Shown here: positions 35,936 to 45,520 of the stretch, piece after piece
Numbering within the stretch: position 1 is the stretch's first letter
How the letters are laid out: each line of letters starts with the position of its first letter
Assembly: GCA_022315425.1 (NCBI GenBank)
Contig: JAIUPT010000017.1
Location: 496,001 to 560,000 of the forward strand
DNA from: Pseudevernia furfuracea
Lineage: Eukaryota > Ascomycota > Lecanoromycetes > Lecanorales > Parmeliaceae
Direction of reading: 5' to 3'
Length of the DNA stretch: 64,000 bases
The notes under the pieces: generated by a model
What the model was told of the DNA's origin: nothing
Seen by the model: the letters and a program-made list of their open reading frames with translations, nothing else
Databases searched by the model: none
Made by a program: the position numbers and the translations under genes

Positions 35936-36230
35936 ATAGTGATTTTAGTAATAATCTTAGTAGAGATTTTAGTAGTGATTTTAATATTACTATTTTAATT
36001 AATAATACTCTTAGTATTACTATTCTAGTTATTATTTTGATTATTATTCTAGTTAGTAGTGCTTTTAGTAGTACTTTTAATAGTACTTTTAATAGAATTC
36101 TTATCTTATTCGTTATTGAAATATCTTATCTAAAATATAATATAAGATATTTTAGATTTATATCGTCTGATAAGATATTCTATTCAAATGTTATATTATA
36201 TCTTTATAAAGATACAAGTATAGGCTCACG

Positions 36231-36750
36231 AATTAAATTCGTGATACGATATTAAAATTAATTTAAATTAACTTAAGACTTAAGTCGTAAAAAAAAGAAA
36301 AAACTCTTTTAGAAAATATTAAATTTGATTAATATTTTAAATAGCTTTTTTTCTGTTCTTTTTTTTTTAAGATTATAATAATACGATTTATAATTTAATT
36401 TAATTAATTTTATTTTTTTTTTTTTTTTTTTTATTTTTTTTGACGCAGCTCGAAATTCGAATTCTACAATTTACAAATTTACAAATTTAATCGTTTTATT
36501 ATTTTATTATCATATGAAAAATTTTTACTATTAAAATATATATCGAACATCTAGTTCGTCAACGCTAAAAATCTTCAACTTATAATCTATTAATAACTAT
36601 AAGATCGATTTTAAAAATTCTTAATTCTCTGAATAGCGCAAATAAGTCTTCACAATTAAAAAAAAAATTCTCAAAAAAGTAATAGAAAAGTAAAAAGTTA
36701 TTCAAAATATAAGACTTGTACGCACAAATTTTTTCGAGATCGCGTATTCG
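36231..36750 (-). repeat. AT-rich segment shared, in inverse orientation, with the right end of the window
   Basis: The reverse complement of about 36635-36740 matches 63910-64000 (AAGTCTTATATTTTRAATAAC, then two ACTTTTTTATTAC-like blocks). Both are parts of one repeat in opposite orientation. A poly-T/poly-A region lies at about 36355-36440. No gene. Confidence 0.5.
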
Positions 36751-36759
36751 TTAAGAAGT

Positions 36760-38250
36760 AAGCGATCGAGCAGATATATAACAGACTTTTCGTTTAATTA
36801 ATAGTTACTTTAGTCCTATTCGAAAAACGCGAAAAACGCGTTTTCTCATCAAAATTATTAAAATATCTATATTATTATAAAACGTATCAAAGACGCAGTA
36901 GATCTTTCAGAGATCAAACGCGAAGCTCTAATAACACTTAAGAATAACTTTAATATCTTCAATCGATAGCTTACGAAGAAGTATAACTATAACAAAGAAA
37001 CAGTGTGAAATGTCTTAAATCGCGCTGAAGACGCGGAGAGAGAAAACATTGATTTATTATCTTTTAAAGTACATTAACGACGTTCTCAGTTCGAACGACC
37101 TTTGACAATCAATATTAGACTTCGACGACGTCTAATCAGATATACGACAAAGAATCAATTTCAACGTCGCAAGAAATGAGTCACAATTACACGTGAGATT
37201 AAGTACATAATCTTCGCAATAGTTATTAATGTAACATTCAAAAGAGAAAGTTATAATAGATATTCGTCTAGATATAAGTCTTCGTTATCTTCGAAACAGA
37301 AGCTAGAGCGATTATAATTTATTATTAAATAACTGAAGAAGCTTCGAGAAAAGAAACATATAATGATATATAGTGACGAGATATTTATTCGAGTTAAGAA
37401 AACTCGAAGATAGATCTAAATCACACGACTTAAGAAAGAGATATATTATAAGAATTATCTGAATATACGATATCGTGACTATACGAAAATAATATTCTGA
37501 GACTGTTACATCTTAGAATTGCTTGATCTCAGCTTCATGTTTAATAAAGAGATCGCTTCAGAACGATAAGAAGTTTAGAAGAATCTCAATAATCGAAATA
37601 CGAGTTATTTAACTCAATAATAGATTATTAAGAATTTTTTTTTAGCGAAGCAAGTTAAGAAATTTAAAAGTAAACGTTTTAAACGCATTTCGAAGTCTAA
37701 AGAGATATTATTTAAGAGAAATAAAAACTTCAAAGAAGACATTAATTGATATCGATATTAAATATACGTGTTATTATCTCGATTAATTTTATTTATTTAT
37801 GAAGTGATTATCAAGTATAGAAAATATTTTCTGATTCAGAACGATATATTAAGTTATAATGCGTGATGTAAGGATCGTACTGTGGTGATAACCGTAGTGT
37901 AGTATGTAACGAAGATAACAAGCTGAGGAGCAACTATGGACTGGGAGGGACGCCATATATGTATGGCGGAGTGAATCTGCCAAGACACGCTAAGCCTAAA
38001 GGGGAAGTGTCAAGGCAGGTGTGTCAAGGATGCGAGATACGCTCGTAACACGTGACAATAAGAAGAACTTCTTAGAATTTCACATCTCATCGTGCTTTCG
38101 TGACCTGCAAATTCTTCGAATTTGAATTAAATTAAGTCATATTGATATCATTTAAAGCGTAAGATTTTTAAGCGACTATACGTCTCGATAATTAAGAAAC
38201 GTACAATTAAGATCTGAAACGATAAATGAAAAAATCTAAATATGAAAAGA
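36760..38250 (+). pseudogene. Tc1/mariner-like transposase, RIP-mutated
   Basis: Plus-strand frames with many stops follow the layout of a Tc1/mariner DDE transposase. An N-terminal helix-turn-helix region near 37075-37160 contains QSERPLTINIRLRRRLIRYT. The first catalytic block is near 37370 (YSDEIFIRVKKTRR, comparable with WSDE...). It is followed by KKEIYYKNYLNIRYRDYTKIIF near 37435-37495, the stretch that in relatives precedes WGC. The C-terminal catalytic block is uncertain. A solo LTR splits it at 37867-38050. The TIRs of this transposon were not identified. Confidence 0.55.
37867..38050 (-). mobile_element. Solo LTR (184 bp) of the TGTTACGAGCG family, TSD CGTGA
   Basis: On the minus strand it starts TGTTACGAGCGTATCTCGCA and ends GATCCTTACA. 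CGTGA lies on both sides (37862-37866 and 38051-38055). Composition is normal and barely RIP-mutated, unlike its surroundings, so the insertion is young. It is a diverged subfamily relative to the LTRs at 45521 and 47495, with different sequence over its last 80 bp. Confidence 0.88.
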
Positions 38251-39245
38251 GTGAGCAAGTAATGTGAGAAATTATATATAAGAATAAAGCGTGTGAAGAA
38301 TACGAAAGGCGACAATAATTTTTATAATTAAAAATTATATACTACTATATAAATAACTACTATCTCAAATTTAAAGTCATTTAGTCAAGTGATTATTAAA
38401 TAATAATAGAAAGTAGTTTATAGTGATAGAAAGTGCGTGCGAGTGACTATTAATTAAGCGAAAAGTCTGTTATAAGTCTATTTTTAGACGATCTCTCTTT
38501 TCGCGAAGATTCTCGTAATATAAGAAAATAATAAGTTTAAATCGATTTAGTGAAGCTAATAACAATTAAGATATATCTTTTCTTAATATATTTCTAATTA
38601 ATACTCGAGATTTCTATTAACGTATTTTAAATAACTCTATTATAATGAAGAATAAAGACGAAAAGACTAACGAAACTAACGCTTTTATTAGAGCTATAAG
38701 TGTAAAGTCTAAGATTAATATTATATATCTTTAAAGCTCTTATTCGAAGAAATAGTTATTAAAATTCGAGTCACGTGACATGGTCACGTGATGCGCTAAG
38801 GCGTATTCTTTTAGTCGCTCTTTACTCTCGTAGCATTCTATAGTTAATAACTAAGTGTTCTATCACCTATTCTTGACAATAGTTAAATATATATAATTAT
38901 ATAAATTCTCTTATTATTAAATCTACTCTTATTCTTATTAATTGTTCGATCTCTTTTAATGTTATATTATATCGAGATCGAGTTAAGTAGATTATTTATA
39001 AAGATAGTTACGAAATAATAACGATTATTTATTTTCTTCACGTTATTATCGTTTTCTTATCACTCGTTAAGCGATATTAGAATCAAAAAGATTTAATATT
39101 AAATAAAGAGACGTAAGAGATCGTAAGAATCGTTAATAAAAGACGAAGAGAAAAGAATTATAAATATAAAATATATTAAAAGAAGATATAACTACTCGAA
39201 CGCGAGTTAGAAAACGCATAAAAACTATTATAAAAGTTTTAAACG
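38251..39245. other. AT-rich block, no gene assigned
   Basis: A non-mutated patch near 38765-38870 includes GTCACGTGACATGGTCACGTGA (38770-38791), an inverted CACGTGA pair. A plus-strand Lys/Glu-rich coiled segment near 39110-39235 could be the end of a DNA transposon protein but is too degraded to name. Confidence 0.4.
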
Positions 39246-39400
39246 AATTAGTGTTCTTAATTCGCACGTGATAAATAACTTAACTAAGTAATATAAGACT
39301 ATATAGAACTCGTAGATGTGATTAAGTCGTTCAACGTTAGAATTCTAAGTTAATAGAGATCTAAGTAGACGTATTCTCGTATCTCAGCGTTAAAAAAACT
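39246..39400 (-). repeat. B2 split direct repeat
   Basis: A 155-bp sequence from AATTAGTGTTCTTAATTCGC to GTTAAAAAAACT, repeated at 39699-39853. It forms the outer 3' end of the YR element. About 98 bp separates it from A2. Confidence 0.85.
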
Positions 39401-39498
39401 TTTATACTTATAAAAATATAAATCTAAAGTAAAAAACGAAGTTATAAATATATAGAAACGTTACGAATATATATAAAAAATAGATGTGAGCGAGCGAA

Positions 39499-39694
39499 AC
39501 GAAAGAATATTATTATTTTAAAAGAGATTAATTCGAATAAAGAATCAAACGCAGATAAAATATAACTATTTATATTATTCTTAAATAAGATCTATTCTCT
39601 ATAAAGAATACGTCTATCAAATTCATAAACAATATATAATTAACATATTATACGAGAGTGCGAGATTAAGATTTATTAATTCTTTATTAAGTCG
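39499..39694 (-). repeat. A2 split direct repeat
   Basis: A 196-bp sequence beginning ACGAAAGAATATTATTA and ending GAGTGCGAGATTAAG...AAGTCG. Its partner A1 is 11 kb away at 50649-50844. It lies 4 bp from B1. Confidence 0.85.
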
Positions 39695-39698
39695 AGTC

Positions 39699-39853
39699 AA
39701 TTAGTGTTCTTAATTCGCACGTGATAAATAACTTAATTAAGTAATCTAAGACTATATAGAACTCGTAAATATAACTAAGTCGTTTAACGTTAAAATTCTA
39801 AGTTAATAGAGATTTAAATAGAGTTATTCTCGTATTTTAACGTTAAAAAAACT
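39699..39853 (-). repeat. B1 split direct repeat
   Basis: 155 bp, partner of 39246-39400. It lies immediately downstream of the recombinase frame in the element's own orientation. Confidence 0.85.
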
Positions 39854-40800
39854 CTTAAATCTCAAGTAACGATCTCGAAGAGAATAATCGTATTAACGCT
39901 AAGAAATAGAGAACGCGATAATAATTAATTATTTGATTCGTTCTCGAGAAATAAATCGATGACACGTTATTGTTGACGCGACGCGACGAGAATATAGATC
40001 AAGTAAGTCTTAATATAAAGACGATAAAAGTTCGATTTTTGTTTATTTAATAACTTAATTTCGTCTTCGCTTAGATCTATTAATCTTATAATAATAACTA
40101 TTTCTCGACGAAAGAAATAATTAAAATAATAATTTAAAAGATTATTAAATCTCAATATTAGACGTAGATTATAAGTAATTATTCTTTTAATAAAGTTTTT
40201 ATCGATTTCGAAGAGAGACGAGAATAAGGTAGCGTGTCAAAATTCTAGTCGAGATGACTTTTCACGATATCAACTCGGCGTTTAGACTTAATGAATTTTA
40301 TATGTAGCGATCTACTGTACTAGTTATACAACTCAATTAGGTGTTTCACATATCTATATTTTAACAGATTATGAGCCCGAATCGCAGGGTATTCTTTCAG
40401 TAGTATTACGTTCAACTTCAGAGCCGTCTGCTGACTTATTCAGAGTGTTTCAATTGGGCTGAGAGTCTCAGCAAATAAAACATTAATATCTCACTTTGAA
40501 TGTTATGTCTATAGAACAAATTCTATCTTTAGAAGACTGAGACTTCAATCGAAAGAAAGACGTGAGAATGAGTTTGATCTCGAAATTCAGCAATCGCTAG
40601 AACTATCGCTAAGATCATCTTATAGTCGACGAAGCTAGATCTGAATCGGATCGCTCGCTAGATCAATCAATGAAAGAAGTCATTTCGTCTGTGAATCACA
40701 TCAAGCAGATTGCTTTGACTCTGCAACGAGTGCTTGTCGTCTTGTTGCTCAAATAGCGTAAGAATTGAAATCTTCAAATCATTGAATATTACATCATCAA

Positions 40801-40952
40801 GACGCTACTAAGCTGTTCATCTAAAACTCTGCTCAGACGCTATTAAGCTGTTCATCTAAAACTCTGCTTAGACGCTACTAAGCTGTCCATCTAAAAACTT
40901 CATCAAGACGCTATTAAGCTATTCATCTAAAACTCTACTCAGACGCTACTAA
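40801..40952 (+). repeat. 35-bp tandem repeat, 4.3 copies
   Basis: Units begin GACGCTAYTAAGCTGTTCAT at 40801, 40836, 40871 and 40907, and a partial unit starts at 40942. Spacing is 35, 35, 36 and 35 bp. The last unit is cut by the start of the copia LTR at 40953. Confidence 0.85.
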
Positions 40953-41345
40953 TGTCATAGACTACAGTGAATAAAGAATAGAAAGCATATAGATCTATAA
41001 TGAGATTCATAAGATATAAGATCTCATAAATAACAAAGAAATGCTATAAACATCGATATAGAAGCAAACTACGATATGTAGTCGATATGTAGTCGACATG
41101 TATAAAAGAACGCTAGAACATGTATAAAATAACCTAGACACAGTCCGACACTCCCCCTGACTAGTCAAGTCATATCTGAGATTATCCAAGTCTAGCTTAC
41201 ATCGTTCTCATTGATTCATTTTCTGTAGTTTCAAGTCACTGAGTTCCAGCATTGTAATGAACTCAGCGAACTTTTCTGAAGTCAGAGGCTTCGTTAGCAA
41301 TTTAATTACGAAGTCTTCTAACGTCACTGTAACTCAATAGCAATA
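40953..41345 (-). mobile_element. 3' end of a second, different copia element (LTR plus RNase H end)
   Basis: On the minus strand the end of a copia polyprotein (KLLTKPLTSEKFAEFITMLE, stop at 41208-41210) is followed by a polypurine tract CAGGGGGAG (41159-41151). Next is a 198-bp LTR (41150-40953) beginning TGTCGGACTGTG and ending GTCTATGACA. The 5' part is missing. It lies in opposite orientation to, and inside, the 40235-41849 element, so that element is a composite. Confidence 0.75.
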
Positions 41346-42411
41346 CTCTAAAAACGATTATTATCTACGACGACAATTAGAGCGCAATTGCACTGATCAA
41401 GGATTCTCGATCTCATGATCGCATTAAGCATATTGAGATCGACAATTACTTCTGTAGAGAGAAGATTACTAACAAGATCGTGACTTTTGAGTATATTCTC
41501 ACTGATAAACAGATAACTGACGAACTAATCAAGGCGCTGACGCGGGACAAATTTGAGATGTTTCGTGAGACAATTAATTTGAGACTTTGACGAATAATCA
41601 CTCTGTGAAAGTAATGTGCGACGTTTTGATAGAACTGGATTAAGGCCGGTCTAACTTGATTAGACAACTAGACTCTGATTGCAAAGACCTTCTAGAAGTA
41701 CAGCGATCGTGTGAGAGTGTCAAAATTCTAGTCGAGGTGACTTTTCACGGTATCAACCCGACGTTCAGACTTGATGAATTTTGTATGTAGCGATCTACTG
41801 TACTAGTTACACAACTCAATCAGATGTTTCACATATCTATATTTTAACATAGCGATATCGATTACTTATTAAATAAATATCTTAATGCACGCACGATATA
41901 TATCTTATCGTTCGTGTCTGATACGAATAGCGTAACGTCTTATCTAAAGAGATTCGTCTTAAATACTAACAACGTTAATTCGAGATGATCTTCGTATAGT
42001 CTTACGTGACGACGTGTTAAAAATCAATTATCGAAGTTCTCGTCGCGAAGATCTTTCGACTCGTATATAAACTCGCTCACTCTAAGAAAGATTATAAAGA
42101 CGAGATAAAATATTATTTATATTGTTATATTATGCTTAATAATCTTATAAAAGCATTTTAAAAGTTATAAAAGAATATTCTTCGTAATTAAATATCTTTT
42201 TCGAATTTTATCTTCGTTTTATAAACAACGAGTATTATTTATAACTTTCTTTAGTTATATATTATAAAAGACTGTTAAGTTCTCAAATTCTATATTTATA
42301 TAAGTTAATCTAATATCAATTAAATATATCTTAATAAACTTCGTCTTAACTCGTCTAATACTTAGAGTCGTTATTTAAATTTTTAATAAGAGAAAGCTCG
42401 TCGAAAAAAAG

Positions 42412-43937
42412 TGTCATGATGTGACACCAGTCAAGTCACCAGTCTAGTCAGCTATGCGATAGTCGATAGACGACAATCTCTGAATCCCTTAAGGATCTGA
42501 CGATGCTCATATTCTTTCTGATTTTCTTATCTTTCGTCTTGACCTTTATCTTAATTCTAGTTATAGAAAATGAGATTTCTCTTATTAAGCCTCGTTTTCT
42601 AACATTACGAAAGATCTAATTATCGATATAACGCTTCTATGCGTAGAAAATCAAATCTCGCAAGATGCTGAAATTCTTTTAGATCTCGACGCTGATATTC
42701 TTTCTTCAGATCTTAATGCTGAAATCCTTTAGGTCTTGAAAACCCAGTTCCGTCAACGATTCGATCTCTTTATTGAGCATTTCGTGTCTCACCTTTCGTG
42801 CCTCGTCTTTCGTGTCTCGTCTTTCGCGTCTCTCGTTCAGCACGAGAGTAAACTATATTCGTGTCTCGCCTTTCGTGTCTCGCCTTTCGCGTCTCGCCTT
42901 TCACGTCTCTCGTTCAGCACGATAGTAAACTATATTCGTGTCTCGTCTTCCGCGCCTCGCCTTTCGCGTCTCTCGTTTAGCAAGACAATAAACTGCACAC
43001 CTTATCCTTCTAATCCTGATCAGATGTCAGTCTTATTCTCTCGTTCGTGTCTCGCCTTTCGTGCCTCCGCTTCGATCTCTCGTCTGATTCAGTTCGACTA
43101 TCGTATATTGCAGCAGTTCAACTGTGACTACGTAATCTCGCTTTTAGATCTCGTCAAGTCTTTCTCGTCTCGTCAAGTCTCGCTCTGAGTCAAATGTCAG
43201 CTCTCGTCAAAGTCTCGATCTTATTCTTTTATGTCTCGTTCTCTTATTCTTCTTCATCTCGTCATAACTTTCGTATTAAGTCTTCGTCTCGCTCTCTTAT
43301 TCTCGTCAATATTCTCTATTTTCGCTCATAATATCTCTGAAAATTCATCTTTTCTATAAAATTCGATAAAATTTTTAAAAGAGAGAGAGATTCTTATCTT
43401 ATGACTGAGAATTAATTATACTGAAAAGAGATCATGTATATATATAGAGAGAAGGGAATATCTCTCGTACTCGACAAGAGAAGAGTATTATATAATGCAG
43501 AGTATCTATAATAGATACAGAGAAGAAAATATCTCTAGAGAGAAGAGAATATCTTCTGTTCAAGAGAGCACATCTATTAAGAAGATACACGTCTCGACGT
43601 CAAAAAAATTTCGAATTTCGTCTCGCCTTTGTCTCGCCTTTGTCTCGCCTTTGTCCTCGTCTTCGCTCTCGTCTTTATTCTCGTCTTCGTCTCGTCTTGT
43701 CTTGTTCTGCTTCGCGAGAGCTCAGTCTTCGAAGGGGGAGCTACTGTCATAATGTGACATTAGTTAAGTCATTAGCCTAGTTAGTTATGCGATAGTCGAT
43801 AGACGACAATCTCTGAATCCCTTAAGGATCTAACGATGCTTATATTCTTTCTGATTTTCTCATCTTTCGTCTTGATCTTTATCTTAGTTCTAGTCATAGA
43901 GAATAAGATTTCTCTTATCAAGTCTCGTTTTCTGACA
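42412..43937 (+). mobile_element. Small non-autonomous LTR element (TRIM-like), 1526 bp
   Basis: The LTRs at 42412-42604 and 43745-43937 are both 193 bp, from TGTCATRATGTGACA to TCTCGTTTTCTRACA. The flanks are AAAAG (42407-42411) and AATAG (43938-43942), a 5-bp duplication with one difference. A polypurine stretch GAAGGGGGAGCTAC lies directly before the 3' LTR. The interior has no gag or pol, only TCTCGCCTTTCG-type repeats. It inserted between the RNase H and recombinase parts of the YR element. Confidence 0.88.
42780..43110 (+). repeat. Imperfect tandem repeats inside the 1526-bp LTR element
   Basis: Repeats of 60-70 bp contain CGTGTCTCGCCTTTCGYG, then CTCTCGTTCAGCACGA and GTAAACTATATT, in three or four copies. 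They keep a Ser/Arg/Phe-rich frame open for 150 codons. That frame looks like a by-product of the repeat and not a gene. A related TCTCGCCTTTG array is at 43618-43660. Confidence 0.7.
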
Positions 43938-43999
43938 AATAGAATTAAATACGATTTATCACACAGTGAGTGTTATAAAACTTAATTAACGTCGAATAA

Positions 44000-45515
44000 A
44001 TTTAATAAATATTTTATATTAATTCTTATTAGAGAAGACGAGCGAGATCTCGCGATATCAAAATTTAATTATATTATTATCGCGATGAGTCTCGCTCTAG
44101 CGAGACGAAGTAATAAATCGATATCTCGATAAATGATTTAATTATAAATATTTATTAACAATTTTTCGATATCGAAAACTAGAAAGATTATTCGTTAGCT
44201 CGTTTATCTTAATCACAATTTATATAGAGATTAAAAGAATATCGTGACTAACTATTAACATAGCTATCGTTCGAAACGATATTACTATAAATTTATAAAT
44301 AAAGAACTTTTAAAGTTTATAAACGTAGTTCTCGTTGTCACAGTAAAGTATTAAGCGAGTATTTAATAATCTATTCACTTATACGCGAATTGCATAAAGT
44401 ATAATTTTTTTTTTAAACTAAATATCTTTACGAGTATATCGCGAGATTACGCGTGTATTAAAGACGTTTTAAACGTGTGATAAAAGATTAAAATATTTTA
44501 GAATATAATTTTTTATGTTAAGCTTTCTTAAGATATTAATTTAAATGTATTATAATCGTTAATTAACGACGTTACGTAGTAGATTGAAATTATTTTAGTC
44601 TTTAAAAAAAATCTTTTATTATAATAAATCGACTTTTATATCGATAAATAATCGAATAATCGTTATTAATTTTCAAATAACGTCGAATAGTCTTCTTAAG
44701 AATATTCTCTTAAGAATAACGATTTTCGTCACAAAGAATAAAAATTCTATTATTGACTTAAGCTCACAATGCGAAATTGTCACTCTTTTTAAAAGGTCTA
44801 TTATCGTCTTTCTTATTCGATCGAGCTTATTCGAAGAGAGTCTTATTTAGATAAATATATTATCGAGTTCGATTTTTAGAAAATCGACTATAATATCAAG
44901 AATATTCTTCGTATAATTGATTATAAGACTTAAATCGTTACATAGCTCGTCGAACTATTAATTATATATTGTTATATTAATTCACGAGAATAGAATCGCG
45001 AAGAAGTCGTTTAGATAATAAAGTATTACGAATTAATATAATATTATAATAAGCACTTAATTAACGTCTTTAACGAACAAATCGAATAAAAATAATAACG
45101 TTCGAAGCTCGAATAACAAATAACGTTTTAATTGATAAAAATTATTATAAAGAAAGTCTAATAATTATTAATCTAAAGAGATTATCGAAATATGTCGAAA
45201 TATATTCTTAAGATCTCGTTTAATTAGTCGAGCTTTTCGATTCTACTGTAATAGTGCGTTTATTATTTTATCGAATATCGTATATTTTAGTGCATCTCAC
45301 GCTTAAAATATATTATTATTAATTAAATAGTTATATGAAAAGAATAAATCGTGAATACGTTTTTAATCGTCGTTATGTTTTGATACGAGTCTCAGAGAGA
45401 AGTAAACGAATTAAGATTCGAAATTCATGTCTATTATAATTAATCGATTATATTAAAGCTGTTTCTAAAGATTCGTCGTTAGTATATTAAATGCGTTAAG
45501 AATTAAAAAATGATT
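44000..45515 (-). pseudogene. Reverse transcriptase/RNase H of the YR retrotransposon
   Basis: The RT active-site box reads LYYLNDFFAI at about 45035-45003, where relatives have YLDD, so the first Asp is Asn. Next is FLKIELDNIFI at about 44880-44850, then SNKLDRIRKTIIDLL and HCELKSIIEFLFFV at about 44830-44740, and ILKRIFLRRLFDVI. This stretch matches the DIRS/Ngaro pattern FLGIELD...L..LIG...RPGR.FLRRL. RNase H follows with IKVDLL**KIFF near 44630, the CDN box near 44340, and a closing NELTNNLSSFRYRKIVN (comparable with NELADALSR) near 44200-44150. Stops mark it as decayed. The upstream part continues beyond the insertion at 45521-47706. Confidence 0.75.
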
Positions 45516-45520
45516 CTTAT

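Larger units (their letters stand above)
28446..36230. mobile_element. Long-TIR element with 12-bp minisatellite core, split by a chromovirus
   Basis: The left arm (28446-29129) and the reverse complement of the right arm (35936-36230) share more than 200 bp. Common blocks include ACGATATAAATCTAAAATAT, AAAAGCACTACTAA and CTAGAATAATAA. Between the arms lies an array of 12-bp units of the form RATCTTARTARY (28860-29129 and 35941-36060). The chromovirus at 29130-35935 inserted into that array, leaving ATAGT on both sides. Without it the element is about 1 kb. A second copy is at 62890-63750 and a partial one at 10322-10460. No transposase is seen, so it is presumably non-autonomous. Confidence 0.65.
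40235..41849 (+). mobile_element. Internally deleted Ty1/copia element, 1615 bp, 132-bp LTRs, TSD TAGCG
   Basis: The LTRs at 40235-40366 and 41718-41849 both begin TGTCAAAATTCTAGTCGAG and end ATTTTAACA. TAGCG flanks both sides (40230-40234, 41850-41854). Most of pol is gone. What remains at 41372-41590 is the plus-strand end of copia RNase H (SAIALIKDS, KHIEIDNYFCREKI, FEYILTDKQITDELIKALTR), with one TAG where DNQ is expected. The 5' LTR is more mutated than the 3' LTR. The left interior (40367-40800) is not identifiable. It inserted into the recombinase gene of the YR element. Confidence 0.92.
39967..42406 (-). pseudogene. Tyrosine recombinase of the YR retrotransposon, split by a copia derivative
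   Basis: The recombinase cuts and rejoins DNA with a catalytic Tyr and integrates the circular cDNA in this element class. Read from high to low coordinates, the first catalytic Arg lies in IFLRVSEFIYES near 42070-42040. It is followed by LTRRHVRLYEDHLELTLL, then FKTNLFRQDVTLFVSDT and IVRALRYLF near 41960-41870. The copia derivative (40235-41849) interrupts the frame there. After it the frame resumes with NYFFRREIV (H-x-x-R box, with the His replaced), LIDLSEDEIKLLNKQKS and the catalytic-Tyr end NFYRLYIKTY at about 40060-39980. A second gap above 42406 is the insertion at 42412-43937. Stops and the lost His indicate a dead copy. Confidence 0.78.

Noticed and set aside
39110..39235. Lys/Glu-rich coiled segment on the plus strand, perhaps a pogo-type transposase end
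   Set aside because: Too degraded; no DDE or CENP-B motif nearby.
41446..41667. 73-codon minus-strand frame
   Set aside because: It is antisense to the copia RNase H remnant on the plus strand.
42736..43188. Ser/Arg/Phe-rich 150-codon frame
   Set aside because: It lies in tandem repeats inside a non-autonomous LTR element and has no recognisable domain.
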